Source of the DNA: Tribonema minus
Lineage: Eukaryota > Sar > Xanthophyceae > Tribonematales > Tribonemataceae
DNA length: 64,000 nucleotides
Reading direction: 5' to 3'
Assembly (NCBI GenBank): GCA_017506865.1
Contig: JAFCMP010000529.1
Coordinates: 496,001 to 560,000 of the forward strand
Part shown: in pieces, positions 8,753 through 61,856 of the stretch
How positions within the stretch are numbered: the first letter of the stretch is position 1
How the letters are laid out: each line of letters opens with the position of its first letter
Notes under the pieces: generated by a model
What the model was told of the DNA's origin: nothing
The model's database searches: none
The model's input: only the letters and a program-made list of their open reading frames with translations
Position numbers and translations under genes: made by a program

Positions 8753-11700
8753 ATGCGACCTTCGGCTCAGCAATTCGTGCTGCTTCTGGCAGGAGCGTGG
8801 CTTTCAGCGGAATCCTTTGCCCCAGTTTTGCCCGCGCAGCGCCATCAGCGCAGGCACTGCTCTTCTGCACTATGGAGTCAGCCATCGAGCCACGATCCCG
8901 AGGGTCTGTTGCAACTGACTGTGCCAGCTCTCAAGGAGCAGTGTAAGCAGCTGGGTTTGCCAGTGAGCGGCAGGAAAGCAGAGCTGCAGGAGCGGTTGCT
9001 GGCGTCCTATGCCTCGTTGACGTCAGCAGCTGCGAGCTCTGCTGCTGCTGCTGCTGGCTTGCCTGACGAAGACGCACCGCAACCGCAGCAGCAGCCATCG
9101 CGCAGGCTGTTGACCGACGACGACCTGTTTCCGAGCTTCGCTGGCGCTGCGCCGAAAGATCACGATCTGGACAGCAATGCGGAGCGCTGGGAACAGCCTG
9201 GTGTCAATAGCGCAGAGCACCGCCAGCAGCAGCCGCAGCAGCCTAGGCGCGCACCAGCAAAGGGCCCAATACAACACACCGCGCCTCTGTCAGAGAGCCT
9301 CGCAGCGGCAGCCAGCGCAGCGCTGGCTGCCTTTGAACTACGCACCGACTCTGACGACATGGAGGATGACGTTGATGACGACGACGATCATGCAGGAGCG
9401 GAGGGCGAGCGCATCATTGACTTCGGCGTACTTGATGACCCTTTTGAAAGCCGCAGCGCCACTGCTGCCGCCCACACCACCACTTCCGCCACCGTGCCGT
9501 CGCCGCCGCCGCAACGTTACACAGAAGTTTCGGGCGCTAGCGCTGCGGCTGCGCCTGCTGCTGAAGCGCCGTGGCAGCCGGCGCGCGCAGTCGAAGCGAC
9601 GCAGCGGCTAGTCGCTTCCGACGATCACGTCGCTGCGACGGGCGCTGCATCTCCTGCCGCTGCCGACGCGCAGCAGCAGCGGCAACCAACGCGCGCAGCA
9701 GCGGCGGCGCCTCAGGCGCATGCGACAGCCGATGCGCCTCCTGCGGCGCAGACGCGCGCAGTCAGGCAGGCCGACGACGGCGGCGGCGGCGATCGCTCGT
9801 ACTTTGCCACGTGCCCGCGCGGCATGGAGGCGACGCTCAAGGCGGAGCTGGAGGGGCCGCTCGTGCGCGCCACGCGCGTGCGGACGGGCGCGCAGGGGTG
9901 CTCGTTCTCGGGGGATGCGGCGGCGGGGTACAGGGCGCTGCTGTGGCTGCGCACGCCGCACCGCGTGATGGAGCTCATCGCGCGCGGGGAGGGGGTGGGG
10001 GACAGGGAGGGGGTCTACGAGCTCGCGGCGGGCGTCCGGTGAGATGGCTGTGGACGTTGCGCAGGGCACTGATACAGTATGTAGGTAGTGAAAAGTGCGC
10101 TCCTGTATGAACTGGCGGCGCGGGCGTCGGGTGAGACTGACTGGCTTGCGCAAAACGTTGGGGTAAGTCATAGAAATCTGCTGAGAGCTGCTGTGGCTGT
10201 GCTTGCTGCTTCGGTCGCTGGAGGTCGTGAAGCTAAAGGGGCGGGGAGGGAGGCGCAAGGATATGAACTGGTGGCAGGCGTAGGGTGATACTTCCGCCAG
10301 TGTAGCATTTGCCATTACGGAGCAGTGCGATGCCTTGTAGGGCAGTCAGCCCAATTGACAGGGGAGCGCGGTCGGCGGCAGCATCGGGTCCTCTGAGCCG
10401 GGGGCAAATGACGTGCCTCTCTTACTTTCAAATGCTTCAGAAAGTGGGCGGGAGGCAGTGCCCCTCTGCGCAGTTTGATGTTGCACTGAAATACTTCAAT
10501 TGTGGCTGTCGGACTGTATACCAAGGGATTGTGGAACGTATGTGTTGCAGCTGCTCGCGCGGCACGAATTGCATCACCAAACTGAATGAATTGCATCTCC
10601 AAAGTGCAACACCACAGTGCCCAATACTACTTCTGTAAGCTGCTGCATCAGGCAGCTAATTTGCTATGCAGTCTGCAATTGCAGATGTATTGAAGCCTCG
10701 GCATCACAGAAGTGCACCATATTGTGATGGCGCACTGACCTGGGTCAGTTTGGAAAACACCTCAACAATCCGCGAATACAAGTGCCACCGTCTTCTGCCA
10801 TTTACGCTTAGATTCATGCATCTTGGCGCTTGTAGTGCCTCACAAGACGTTGCAACTCACCACCATGCTGCTGATACTTTGGCCATTGCACACATCATCC
10901 CATGCACAGAGGTATCCGCCCTTGGTTCACCACAGCTGTGCCATACATACGTACTGCCTCGGCGCCGCCATACGTAATCGCTGACACATCGCCGCCCACC
11001 GGTATCCCCGTTCCCCATTCCATGACAAAGCACATGCTCATGTGCTTTGGCACCCGCTCCTCACTGACATCTGCTTCAGGGAGCTGTCGCCAACATCTCT
11101 GCTGATACTCAAACCTGCCTGTGCTCTAATCACATGCGCCACGTGTTCTCACAAGCTGGTCGGACTCTATGGACGGGCATCAGACGCTGCATGTGGACGC
11201 CGTGCTGGGTGCGTTGGCACTCGCTCTTGCTGACATTTGCTTCCAGAGGCTGTGGTGGACATCCCTGCTCATACTGAAATCTGTCTGTGCTGTTACGTAT
11301 CACACGCACAACGTGTTCTCACCAGGTGGTCGGACTACATGGATGGGCGCCAGACGCTGCAGGTGGACGCCGTGCTGGGGCAGGTGCCGGAGGGGCTCAC
11401 GCACACGCACTTCACGGCGCTCACCATCAAGGTACTGCGGGGGCGTTGAACTTGAAGATGGCATGTTTGACTTGAAGTTGAAGATAGCCCACTCGCTTTC
11501 AGCCATGACCTTCTTCACGCACTCACAGCGCTCACCATCAAGGTACTGCGCGGGGTTGAAGTTGAAGATGGCCCGCTCGCCTTGAAGTTGAAGATAGCCC
11601 ACTCGCGCTCAGCCATGAACTTCTGGCCTGCCGGGCACGCGCAGTGCGGTGCCCCCGCTGAATGGTGCAGTGTCCGGGTGTGATTGTAGACCTCTTGGAG

Positions 11701-13607
11701 TTTATCGGCGGCTATGTTTCGCGTGGCCGCGCTCCGGCCCGCACGCGTGCACTGGCATTGAGAGGCGCATACGGCGCGTTACGCAGTGTCGCCGCGGCTG
11801 CTCTCGCTGGGGCACAGCGCATTTTGCGCAGCGCAGTTTGCACCGCGCCTGCCTCGCTTCACTCAGCATCACGCTCATCTCTGCGCGCACTGGTGTCTGT
11901 GTATGTATGTATGGCAGCGTGCAACTTGGAGTTGGTCGGTGTAAAGCCGTCCGATACAGTGGCCGGCGCAACAGCAGCATGGCGGCACGTTGCTGGTCGA
12001 TATACTTTGGATGGCACTGCTCGTGCGACGCCGCAACCACGCGCGGCTCGCGCACCCGGAGTCGTTAACCATGTGACCCGGTGCTCGACCCTCTGGACGA
12101 TTGAACTGTGAGGCTGCACGCACCAGAGTGTGCCATGTACCTAAGAGTGATTACTCGACGCACTAAACTTGCTCGGGTGACACGCTGATGCAGACGCTGT
12201 CTGGTGCGCGTGAGGAATGCAAACGCTGCTGCTCCACTGATCTCATCCGCATCATTGTTTCCGTGACAGGCTGACAGCGTACCCGACTGCGCACAGCTGC
12301 GTTTGGCAGCATTGCTCTGTGGCGCGACAGCTCCTGCCATGGCGCACTAGAATTGGCTGCATGGTGAATGCGGTCACTCTGCTGATCTGTGCTCCTCGTG
12401 CGCGCATCACATGAGCTCTGTGTCAATTATTCAGGCATGGCACCCTGTTCTGATGGTGCCGTGCCTACAGAATGCGGTGGTGGACCAGTTTCGTGCGGCG
12501 TCCGCTGCTGGCGTGCGCCCCTCTGTGGACACAGAGGACCCCGACCTGCCTTTGGTCATCTACATTGACAATGGCCGCGCCATGCTCTACCGAGGGTGAG
12601 CGCCCAACCCAGTTTCATGCAGAGCACTGTGCACAAATCACATTACGTTAGGGGTTAGGGTACTTGCATTGACAACGGCCGCGTCATGCTCTACCCAAGG
12701 TGAGCGCCAAACCCAGTATTATGCAGGGTACCGTGCACAAATCACGTTACGTTAGGGGTTAGGGTGCTACCATTGACAACGGCCGCGCCGTGCTCTACCG
12801 AAGGTAAACGCCAAACCCAGCTTTATGCAGCGCACCGTGCATAAGTGTCACGGTTCGTTAGGGTTAGGGTACTGATCCTGCCCCGATCCCTGAACTTTGG
12901 CAGTGGTGTTCTGCGCAAGCATGCCAGGTCACATCGTGGCGTGGTCGGTCGGCGAGCGCTGTGTACACGACATCAAATGAGATGGCTTTCCAATCGGCCT
13001 GCGGGCATCGCGCATCATCTGGGCTCTTTCGCGCCTCAAACGAGGGTCATGGTAGGTACAAGCTGGACATCCACGACATGCACTTAAGGATGCTCGGCCA
13101 TTTGCATGTGCATTGAGCCCGTAGTATTTGCTGCCGCCGCGCCATCATAGCGGCGGTCCTTCCGTGCTGCTGAGCCCTCAAAACTCCGCTGTCCAGCGGC
13201 GCGTGCGCCACCGCCCGCGTACCGCCGCCATCGGACCTCGCTCTGTGCACGCATGCTGCCGCTGCTCTGCACATGCGTGCCGCTGCCGCTGCGCATGCAT
13301 GCCACAAGCCCAGCCCTAACCCTACCCCCCAATCCTCACCCCCCTACACGAAATACAGTTTGAGCGGATCGCGCTCCATGCACAAGCGCGGCTACCGGTC
13401 CGCCATGCACGCCGCGAGCCTCAAGGAGAACGTGGCGGCGGGCCTGCTGCTGGCGTCGGGCTGGGACCCCGACACGCAGTCGCTCTGTGACCCCATGTGA
13501 GTGCGATGCGCGGCTGGTGTTTCTGGTGCCACCTCCATGTTGCTGTTCGTATACGCTTGACAGGGGGGGTGTTGCTTGGGGAGGGGTGGACGGGTGCAGG
13601 CCGGAAA

Positions 13608-13638
<31 letters not shown>

Positions 13639-16600
13639 TACAGCAGCATGCGTGTGGTTTCACAGAGGGCAGTGTTGTTTTCGCGCGCGAAGACCCTGAC
13701 GCCAAGCTCGGGTCGTGACGTTGCTCTTGAGGCAGTGATCGCTGAAACGGCTGAAGTGACAGAAGCCAACCGTGGAAATGGTAGCATCATGCCGGATATG
13801 TGCGATGAACTCCAGTCGACGATCTCAAAAGCTCTCATCACAACAATGTGCGCATACACCTAATTGTGTTCATAGTGGGGCTGCCAACTTTTGACCGGTG
13901 GTGGCACCCATCACGACTTCCCTTTCTCCCCTAATGTGAAGATGGACCTTGCAACGATGTGTCAGAACATTAGGCGGGCTAGCGCCGGCGCATGCCACAA
14001 CACACGCAACACGACAGCATGCCCTCACTCGCTCCAAGCGACAGCTCATATCAGCCTCTTCTACCCGCAACGTTTTGTCAACTGATTGACCCCCCTCCCT
14101 CCCCCCTCATCCCCCCCCCCATTCACCCCCCCCCCTCCCTCCCCCAGGTGCGGCTCCGCCACTCTGGCCATAGAGGCCGCCCTCATTGCGCTGCGGCGCG
14201 CCCCCGGCCTGCAGGCCATGGGGTACTTCTCGCAGCGCGAAGAGGGGCGCGGCAGGGGGGCCAAGGGGGGTGCGTGGGCCCCCTGCGTTGAGCGCTGGCC
14301 CGACTTTGATGCTGCCGCGTGGCAGCACGAGGTGAGCGCGCGATGGGGGCGTGCGCGCAGGGCCCTGTACGTGTATGGACTTTAGAATATTGAACTTGTG
14401 TAAATGCACGTGAAATGTCGGAGACTGAGACTGGGGCGGCAATGTCTTAGGTGCTTGAAGTTGAGCGCGAGCAGGCTTGTGTGGACACTGCAAAGGGCAC
14501 TTGATTCAATGTCACCTTCAGCACGCAGGTACATCACCAGCGCGGCGTCCATTCTCCACCCACAAACCACTCCTGTGGCAGACTTTTCGCCATCAGCTCA
14601 CAACGCGGCACCCCTCCTGATGCCCATTACTAATCGTCATGATGAAGGTCTCCACTCAATTGAACAGGATGCTGTCTACGATCACTAAGACATCGCGTGC
14701 AACGACGGCCAGCCGTGTTGATCAACAGTGCAACGACGGCCGGCCGTGCTGCTGCTTGTCAGATTGAGGCCGCTGCGGCAGTGGCCTGTGACACAGGCAC
14801 CTAGCTGGCACAATGAGGGGTTTCGCTAGAGTTACCGAGCATGTTTTCTATGATCACTAAGATGTCGGGTGCAACAATGTGCTGCTGCTTGTCAGGTCGA
14901 GGCCGCTGCGGCGGTGGCCCGCGACACGGTGCCAGCGCATATCATGGCCAACGGCACCCATGCCAATACTGGCAACTACGTAGTTGGCACGAGGAGGGTT
15001 GCCGCTTGAATTACCGAAATGTTTTTCATGACACTAAGACGTCGGATGCAACAACGGCCGTGCCGCTGCTTGTCAGGTCGAGGCCGCTGCGGCGATGGCG
15101 CGCGACACGGCGCCGACGCCCATCATGGCCAACGACTGGCACGAGGGCGCGCTGTCGCTGGCGCACGGCGACGCGGAGCGCGCAGGAGTGGCGCACTGCA
15201 TACAGGTATTGAAGTACCACTTCAACATACTGTTGATGCATCACTCCTTGCTTGGCACCAAACAGCAAGACCAGGCGGGCGCACTGCATACAGGTATTGA
15301 AGTACCACTTGAACATACTATTGGTACACACCTTCTGTAGATGCTCACACAAGTGGAGCGCCTTTCGGGATCAGCCAGAGTTGACCGCAGAAAAAGAAAG
15401 CGTCTATGTGTGATTTCGCGTGGGGATGGCGCACTGCATACAGGTGGTGTATCGTACCGCTTCAACGTGCTGCTGATGCATCACTCCTTGCTTGGCACCG
15501 CCCAGCAAGACTTGGCGCACCACATACAGGTAATGTACCGTACCGTTTGAACGCACTGTGGAATACACAACTACTTCAGATGCTCAAACCAGTGAAGCGC
15601 GCTTCGGGGTCAGCCAGAGTTGACCGCAGAAAAAGAACATGCGATGATGTACTGTAGACGTACGAATCATGGTTTGGGTTCTTACGCCAGTGTAGCAGGC
15701 AGTCACCGATCTGAGATCGACGACCTTGAGTGCATGTTATCGCACTGCGCACACCATCCGTAGGCCACCACATGCAGTGCAAGCGGGAAACTGCCCTTCT
15801 TCAATACGCAGCCGCAGACTGCATAAAAAAGCCGCACTCGCATACCAACGCACATGCCCACCCCACTAGACTCCATACCCGGCATGCCAACCTTACAATA
15901 CCCTTGACTCCCACTCTACTTGATTCGCTTGCGCAGTTCTTTAACGAGGACGCGAGGCGCTTCCTGCCCCCGTCCACGCCCGATGTGGTGGTCACAAACC
16001 CGCCGTGGGACATGCGCCTCGGCGGCGCGGCCGATAGCTGGCGCGCCCTCAGACAGTTCCTCAAGGCAAGTACATCGCTTGAGTGCGCGTGCGTGGCTTG
16101 TTCAGTGGCCGCGACAGTTCCTTCCGGCGAGTCCATCGCTTGGCGTCTGTGTGCGTGTGCGTAATCTGTTGAGTGCCCGCGACAGCTGGTGCGCCCTCAG
16201 ACAGTTCCTCAGGCAAGTCCGATGCCTGCGCACGCGTGTGTGGCTTGTGCAGTGGCCCGGGGCGACGCATGCTGCAAGTTGTCTGCCGCTCACCGAGGCC
16301 TGATGCGTCATGTACCGCTGCTGTGTGTGCAGTCTCACTGTGGCGGCGCGACGGCCTGGGCCCTGAGTGGCAACCAACTCGTCACTCGCGAGCTCCGGAT
16401 GAAACCGGAAAGAAGCATGTTCCTTGCAACAGGGGGCGCGCAGCTGCGCTGGCTGCAGTACAGCATTCTGCCAGACACGCCCCCTGCTGCGGAAGTCAGA
16501 CGGCAGCAGAGGTATGTATGCATGCGCAAGAAGTACAGTACGACACACACTTTTGTAACGCCCTGGTATTTGTTGTACATCAAAGCAAGGAAGAAGCCTA

Positions 16601-17197
16601 GATGCATACTCAAGAGTACATTACATCTGCGACAATGCTCACTTACAAGCGATCGTACTCGACATGGACAGGCAAACCCTCAAATGTTGTTTGGTCGCCC
16701 CTCAAGTGGGTCTACAACAAACCTCCAACCTTGAAGACCTGCACTCAATTTTTTGTATGCATCAATGTCCAACTGTGTTTAGTATGTTTGCAATGCGTCA
16801 TTGGAGGCGTGAACAGATATGTGAGAAGTCCCTGTTCGCTGTCAGAGTCACTATGACTGCACTCAGGGTGCACCGCATTGTGCACTTGATTTTGCCTACT
16901 CATGAAGGAAGTCGGTGCTTTGCCCAGAGCAAATTGCATGATCGAAAGGTGACGACAAGTGTGGAGCGTTGCAGTGCAGGTGGTCAGCCTGCGCCACAAT
17001 GCTCGCTGAAAACCACCATGTATCTTTGTCGCATAGCAGGCTGCACTTGCAGGTACAATTTTCAACATAAGAAGGCAGCGTGTAGCTCTTGCACAGCAAC
17101 GTCTGTGATGGCTGCCAATACACAAACGGCGCTTTCGGGTGCCAGCGCCGAAACCATTGCGCGCCCCCGCACCTTGAGCGCACCTACTCTTATGTGA
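8753..17197 (+). CDS. Plastid-targeted RlmL/UPF0020-type RNA methyltransferase with SAP domain
   Basis: Exons 8753..10038, 11326..11431, 12471..12595, 13359..13496, 14148..14331, 15077..15205, 15937..16065 and 16333..16511 join in phase; 17053..17197, ending in TGA, is a possible last exon (about 806 aa in all). The N-terminus is a signal peptide ending AES|FAP, as in plastid proteins of red-lineage algae. A SAP motif follows (about 47-86), then a long disordered region, a THUMP domain (from about 348: CPRGMEATLKAEL), and the SAM-dependent methyltransferase: RPSVD, LSGSRSMHKRGYR, motif I DPMCGSATLAIEAAL and motif IV NPPW (677-680). The family makes N2-methylguanosine in 23S rRNA (RlmL in bacteria), so plastid 23S rRNA is the inferred substrate. 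Motif I has Ala where GSGT is usual. Intron 7 has a GC donor (AAG|gcaagt). Several introns hold copies of exon edges. Confidence 0.87.
12561..12870 (+). repeat. Donor-side exon echo, exon 3 of the methyltransferase gene (3 copies)
   Basis: The exon 3 end encoding IDNGRAMLYR, with its gtgagc donor, recurs at about 12664 and 12769 in the following intron. The unit is about 105 bp. Each copy is followed by a CACAAATCAC-like segment and a (T)TAGGG telomere-like block. Confidence 0.92.
13608..13637 (+). repeat. Uninterrupted 30-base G run
   Basis: A pure G tract in intron 4 of the methyltransferase gene. It could form G-quadruplex structures in DNA and pre-mRNA, and its exact length is likely uncertain in any assembly. 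Shorter G or C runs lie near 25206, 35142, 46449 and 58060. Confidence 0.95.
14667..15160 (+). repeat. Acceptor-side exon echoes, exon 6 of the methyltransferase gene (3 copies)
   Basis: The start of exon 6 (real acceptor at 15076|15077, encoding VEAAAAMARDT) has upstream look-alikes at about 14763 and 14896. Each is preceded by the same block (tgatcactaagac and a ctgctgcttgtcag acceptor). The 14896 copy keeps a complete AG acceptor and about 60 bp of exon. Confidence 0.9.
15189..15545 (+). repeat. Donor-side exon echoes, exon 6 of the methyltransferase gene (4 copies)
   Basis: The exon end gcgcactgcatacag|gtattg at 15189-15210 recurs at about 15279, 15427 and 15513 in the next intron, each with a gt donor. 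The copies are linked by a segment containing catcactccttgcttggcac. Confidence 0.88.
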
Positions 17198-18382
17198 GCG
17201 TCCTGCGCTTGCATGCGCCGCCGCAAGTTGCTACATACCCATGCCAGCTACGCAAGCCTGCGTGACTACCGCCGCTAACGCCTGACCCGACGTGTGCGCC
17301 TGCAATGCTGCCAAACAGGGCTGAAGGTTCTGGCGATGATGCGGAGGGCTCGTGGTTCACTGGCGGCAGGGTCACGAGACGGGGGTCACGCACTCCTTGG
17401 TAGATTTCCCGTGCTGCGGATCTTGACCAAATATTAAATTCTATCTGCAACTCCCGGCATGGGGTTGTGCACCAGGCCTTGATTGCCTGAAATCATTTTA
17501 GAATACGCCACCACCACTGCGTTGTTTGTCATGCTCGTTTGTCATGCTGATGGCGCGTCTGCACGTTGGCAACCTCGGTGAGGGTTCATCGGCTGTGCAT
17601 CTAAAGTTGCACACGTGCGCCAGGCGCTGTGCAGGCTGCACTGCCAGTGCACTTGAGCTCAGCACGACTGCACAAGGTGCCTTTCCCCATGCTTTCATAG
17701 ATCATGCTGTTGCCCCCCCGTTGTGTACTGGCATGATCTGATTCAAGGGGAAGCCGGCATGAACTGTTAAGTGATTAGGCAAGGCGCACAGCACATTGAA
17801 GTCACAGTTGCAAACGGTGTTGCAGAGCGCATGCATGGAAGTCGCCGGCCAGCGCCGCGTGTGTGTTTATGCATGTGGCCAGACCATTTGGTCTGGTGAA
17901 ACCCGCGTTAACTACAGGGGTGTTTAGCCATGCAAAGCATGCATGCCCTTGCCATAGCCACCGATGACTGGTCAGCACAATTGTGGTTGATCACTGCTGC
18001 AAGTATTGCAGAGCGCTGATTGCGGGCCTCTGTCAGTGCCCTTGGGCCCCGGGGCCGTGTTTATGTGATCCGCCTCGCGGCATGCAAGTCTGTTTGCGCG
18101 CTACAAAACTGCCATGTGTCACGACACTTTTGAGCGCGAGGGCGCACAGCAAAAGCGCATTTCGACGTCTGCAGCTAGTCTGTTGACGTCCTCTGCAAGT
18201 TCAGGGAGGGGGGGTTGTCTGGGACCATACTACGGGGCAAATGCGGCACACGCACTTGGAGAGGTTGTTGTGCTGCTGATGTGCAGGAATGATGTTCACA
18301 TCGTCACAGCGACGCGCCAGTGCGCCATAGGCACATCGCCACGTGGCATGTGCTCCGCACTCTGTCACGAATGCGACCGCGG
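17198..18382. other. Convergent intergenic region
   Basis: Lies between the possible stop of the methyltransferase gene (+) and the stop of the ABC transporter gene (-, 18383-18385). No domain-bearing ORF was seen. It must hold the 3' UTRs and poly(A) sites of both genes, but no clear signal was recognised. Confidence 0.5.
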
Positions 18383-60183
<41,801 letters not shown>

Positions 60184-60243
60184 CTGGTAAGCCACTCCCC
60201 GTTGCCCACCGCGCCAGTTCTAAAAGTGTAGGCGACGCTCCAC

Positions 60244-61455
60244 CTTGAAGTTGCCGTAGAGAGAGTTGAAGCTGGGAACTTCGGCACCCAGGTGAAGCAT
60301 GGCGACGATGTATACGTTCTCATCACCGCCGTGCTGCGGCTCCGCGAGGATAGCAACGCCCTTACAGCGACGCCTTCACGATGGGAGTCCAGATTACATG
60401 TGCGGCAATGAGGCTGTCCGAGCTCGCCAGCACTCCTCTCTCTGCAAGCCTCAATGTAATTGAGTCCACGTGCCCAATACACAACTCTTGCCGCAGTGCC
60501 GATGCGGTACATATATGATATTGTCACCAGCAGCAAGCCAAGAAGCGGCTGCAGCATGGAGAGCTGCGCAGTGTAGTGTTCAAGGCCTGCAGGCGCGCGC
60601 TGCGGAATGCTGTCAGCGGGGTAAAGCGTGTGGCGCAGGAAGCGCAGGAGTCCGGCAGAGGAGGCAAATAGCAGCAAAATCGGCAGCAGCAGCAGGAGCA
60701 CTGCCAGCAGCAGCAGCTGCGACAGCAGCAGCAGCACCACCACCAGCAGCAGAACGAGCAACAGAACAGCAGCAGAATTCTCAGGCACTGGCAGCTTGCC
60801 CAGCAACGTCGCAGCAGATTGCCACCAGCTCAGACAGAGCGGCAGTGCAACCGGCGTGTTTGGACAAAACCGGCCACCGTACGCTCTTCCGCAGAGGCAT
60901 GGGCGCACCATTGCAGACCCACCAGTCAGGCTCCCTCGCCTTGCCGGCAACCGCTTCGACAAGGTCACAGGAGACTACTGTGATGCCAGACCTTCACCAG
61001 CAGACAACCCTTTGACACCATCAGGGAAAGCCGCTGCAAGCTGACGCTGGCAGGGACCATGTGCGAGCCTTGCTTCGAGTTCCTGACGGATGTGGTGGCG
61101 CGATCGCGCCTGCCGTTGGTGTTCTGGCGGCAGGCGCTGCAGCGGGATATCGCCCCACAGATTGCGTCTGAGCAGCACAAAATTGAGAGCGGCAAAGATT
61201 GCCACCTGCAGCAACTCTGACTGCTGCCACGACGGCACAGCGCGCGGAATTTTGACAGCCCTGATTGCTGCGGCAAGGCGCTTCAGCCCCTCAACGCTTT
61301 CATCAAGCGGCTGGCAGAGGGATCCAGACCTGTCAACACAGTATTATGAGCGTCACCAACACAGCACGCCTGGGCTCATCTGCGTCGGGGGTGTAATCAT
61401 CTGCGCCCTGTTGGCACAGGTCATCAGCTGCCAACTGGGCGAGCAGATCTTCCAT
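60244..61455 (-). CDS. Probable 5' part of the ABCC gene (TMD0-like), with apparent frameshifts
   Basis: Protein-like sequence continues upstream of exon 60183-60060 but switches frame several times without room for introns. The segment ending at 60244 (VYIVAMLHLGAEVP, SFNSLYGNFK, then a gt donor) continues upstream after an extra base near 60364. Next upstream is a very hydrophobic, Leu-rich segment (about 60440-60800, partly a CAG repeat), then DWWVCNGAPMPL (about 60790-60960), then FAALNFVLLRRNLW (about 60990-61330), and finally an ATG at 61453-61455 in a GCCATGG context (MEDLLAQLAADDL). ABCC proteins often carry an extra membrane domain (TMD0) here, which fits. Alternatives are sequencing indels, a decayed 5' end, or a separate gene. 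Confidence 0.42.
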
Positions 61456-61856
61456 GGCCAAGCGCCTTCCGACGCAGCACCGAATGATGACGCCAGTGCA
61501 TTGTAGTAGAGTTGATGTCATCTCTGGCAGCAAAGTCGACGTCAATGATGAGCTGATTTGGACTCTACAAGGAGAACAAAACAATGAAACAACACCAATG
61601 CACACTTTGCAGGCACACAAGTCCCCCATTGTTGATGACGACATGTCCACAAGCACCATACAAGATGATGATGATCATGCCCTGAAGGCATTGTGCGTGC
61701 GTGTCAAGGTATAGAGCACCTTGGACTGACCTTGAAAAAGTTGCACACAAAAAATACTTTCTTCTTCTTCATTTGTCATCTATGCGAGTCACTCTCACAA
61801 TGAAGTTATGAAGTGAAAGATTTCCCGAAATAACCATCCCGCCAATACCACGACTA
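61456..61856. promoter_or_regulatory. Divergent promoter region between the transporter and kinase genes
   Basis: About 400 bp of moderate GC content between the probable ABCC start (61455, -) and the kinase ATG (61857, +). No specific element was recognised. Confidence 0.35.
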
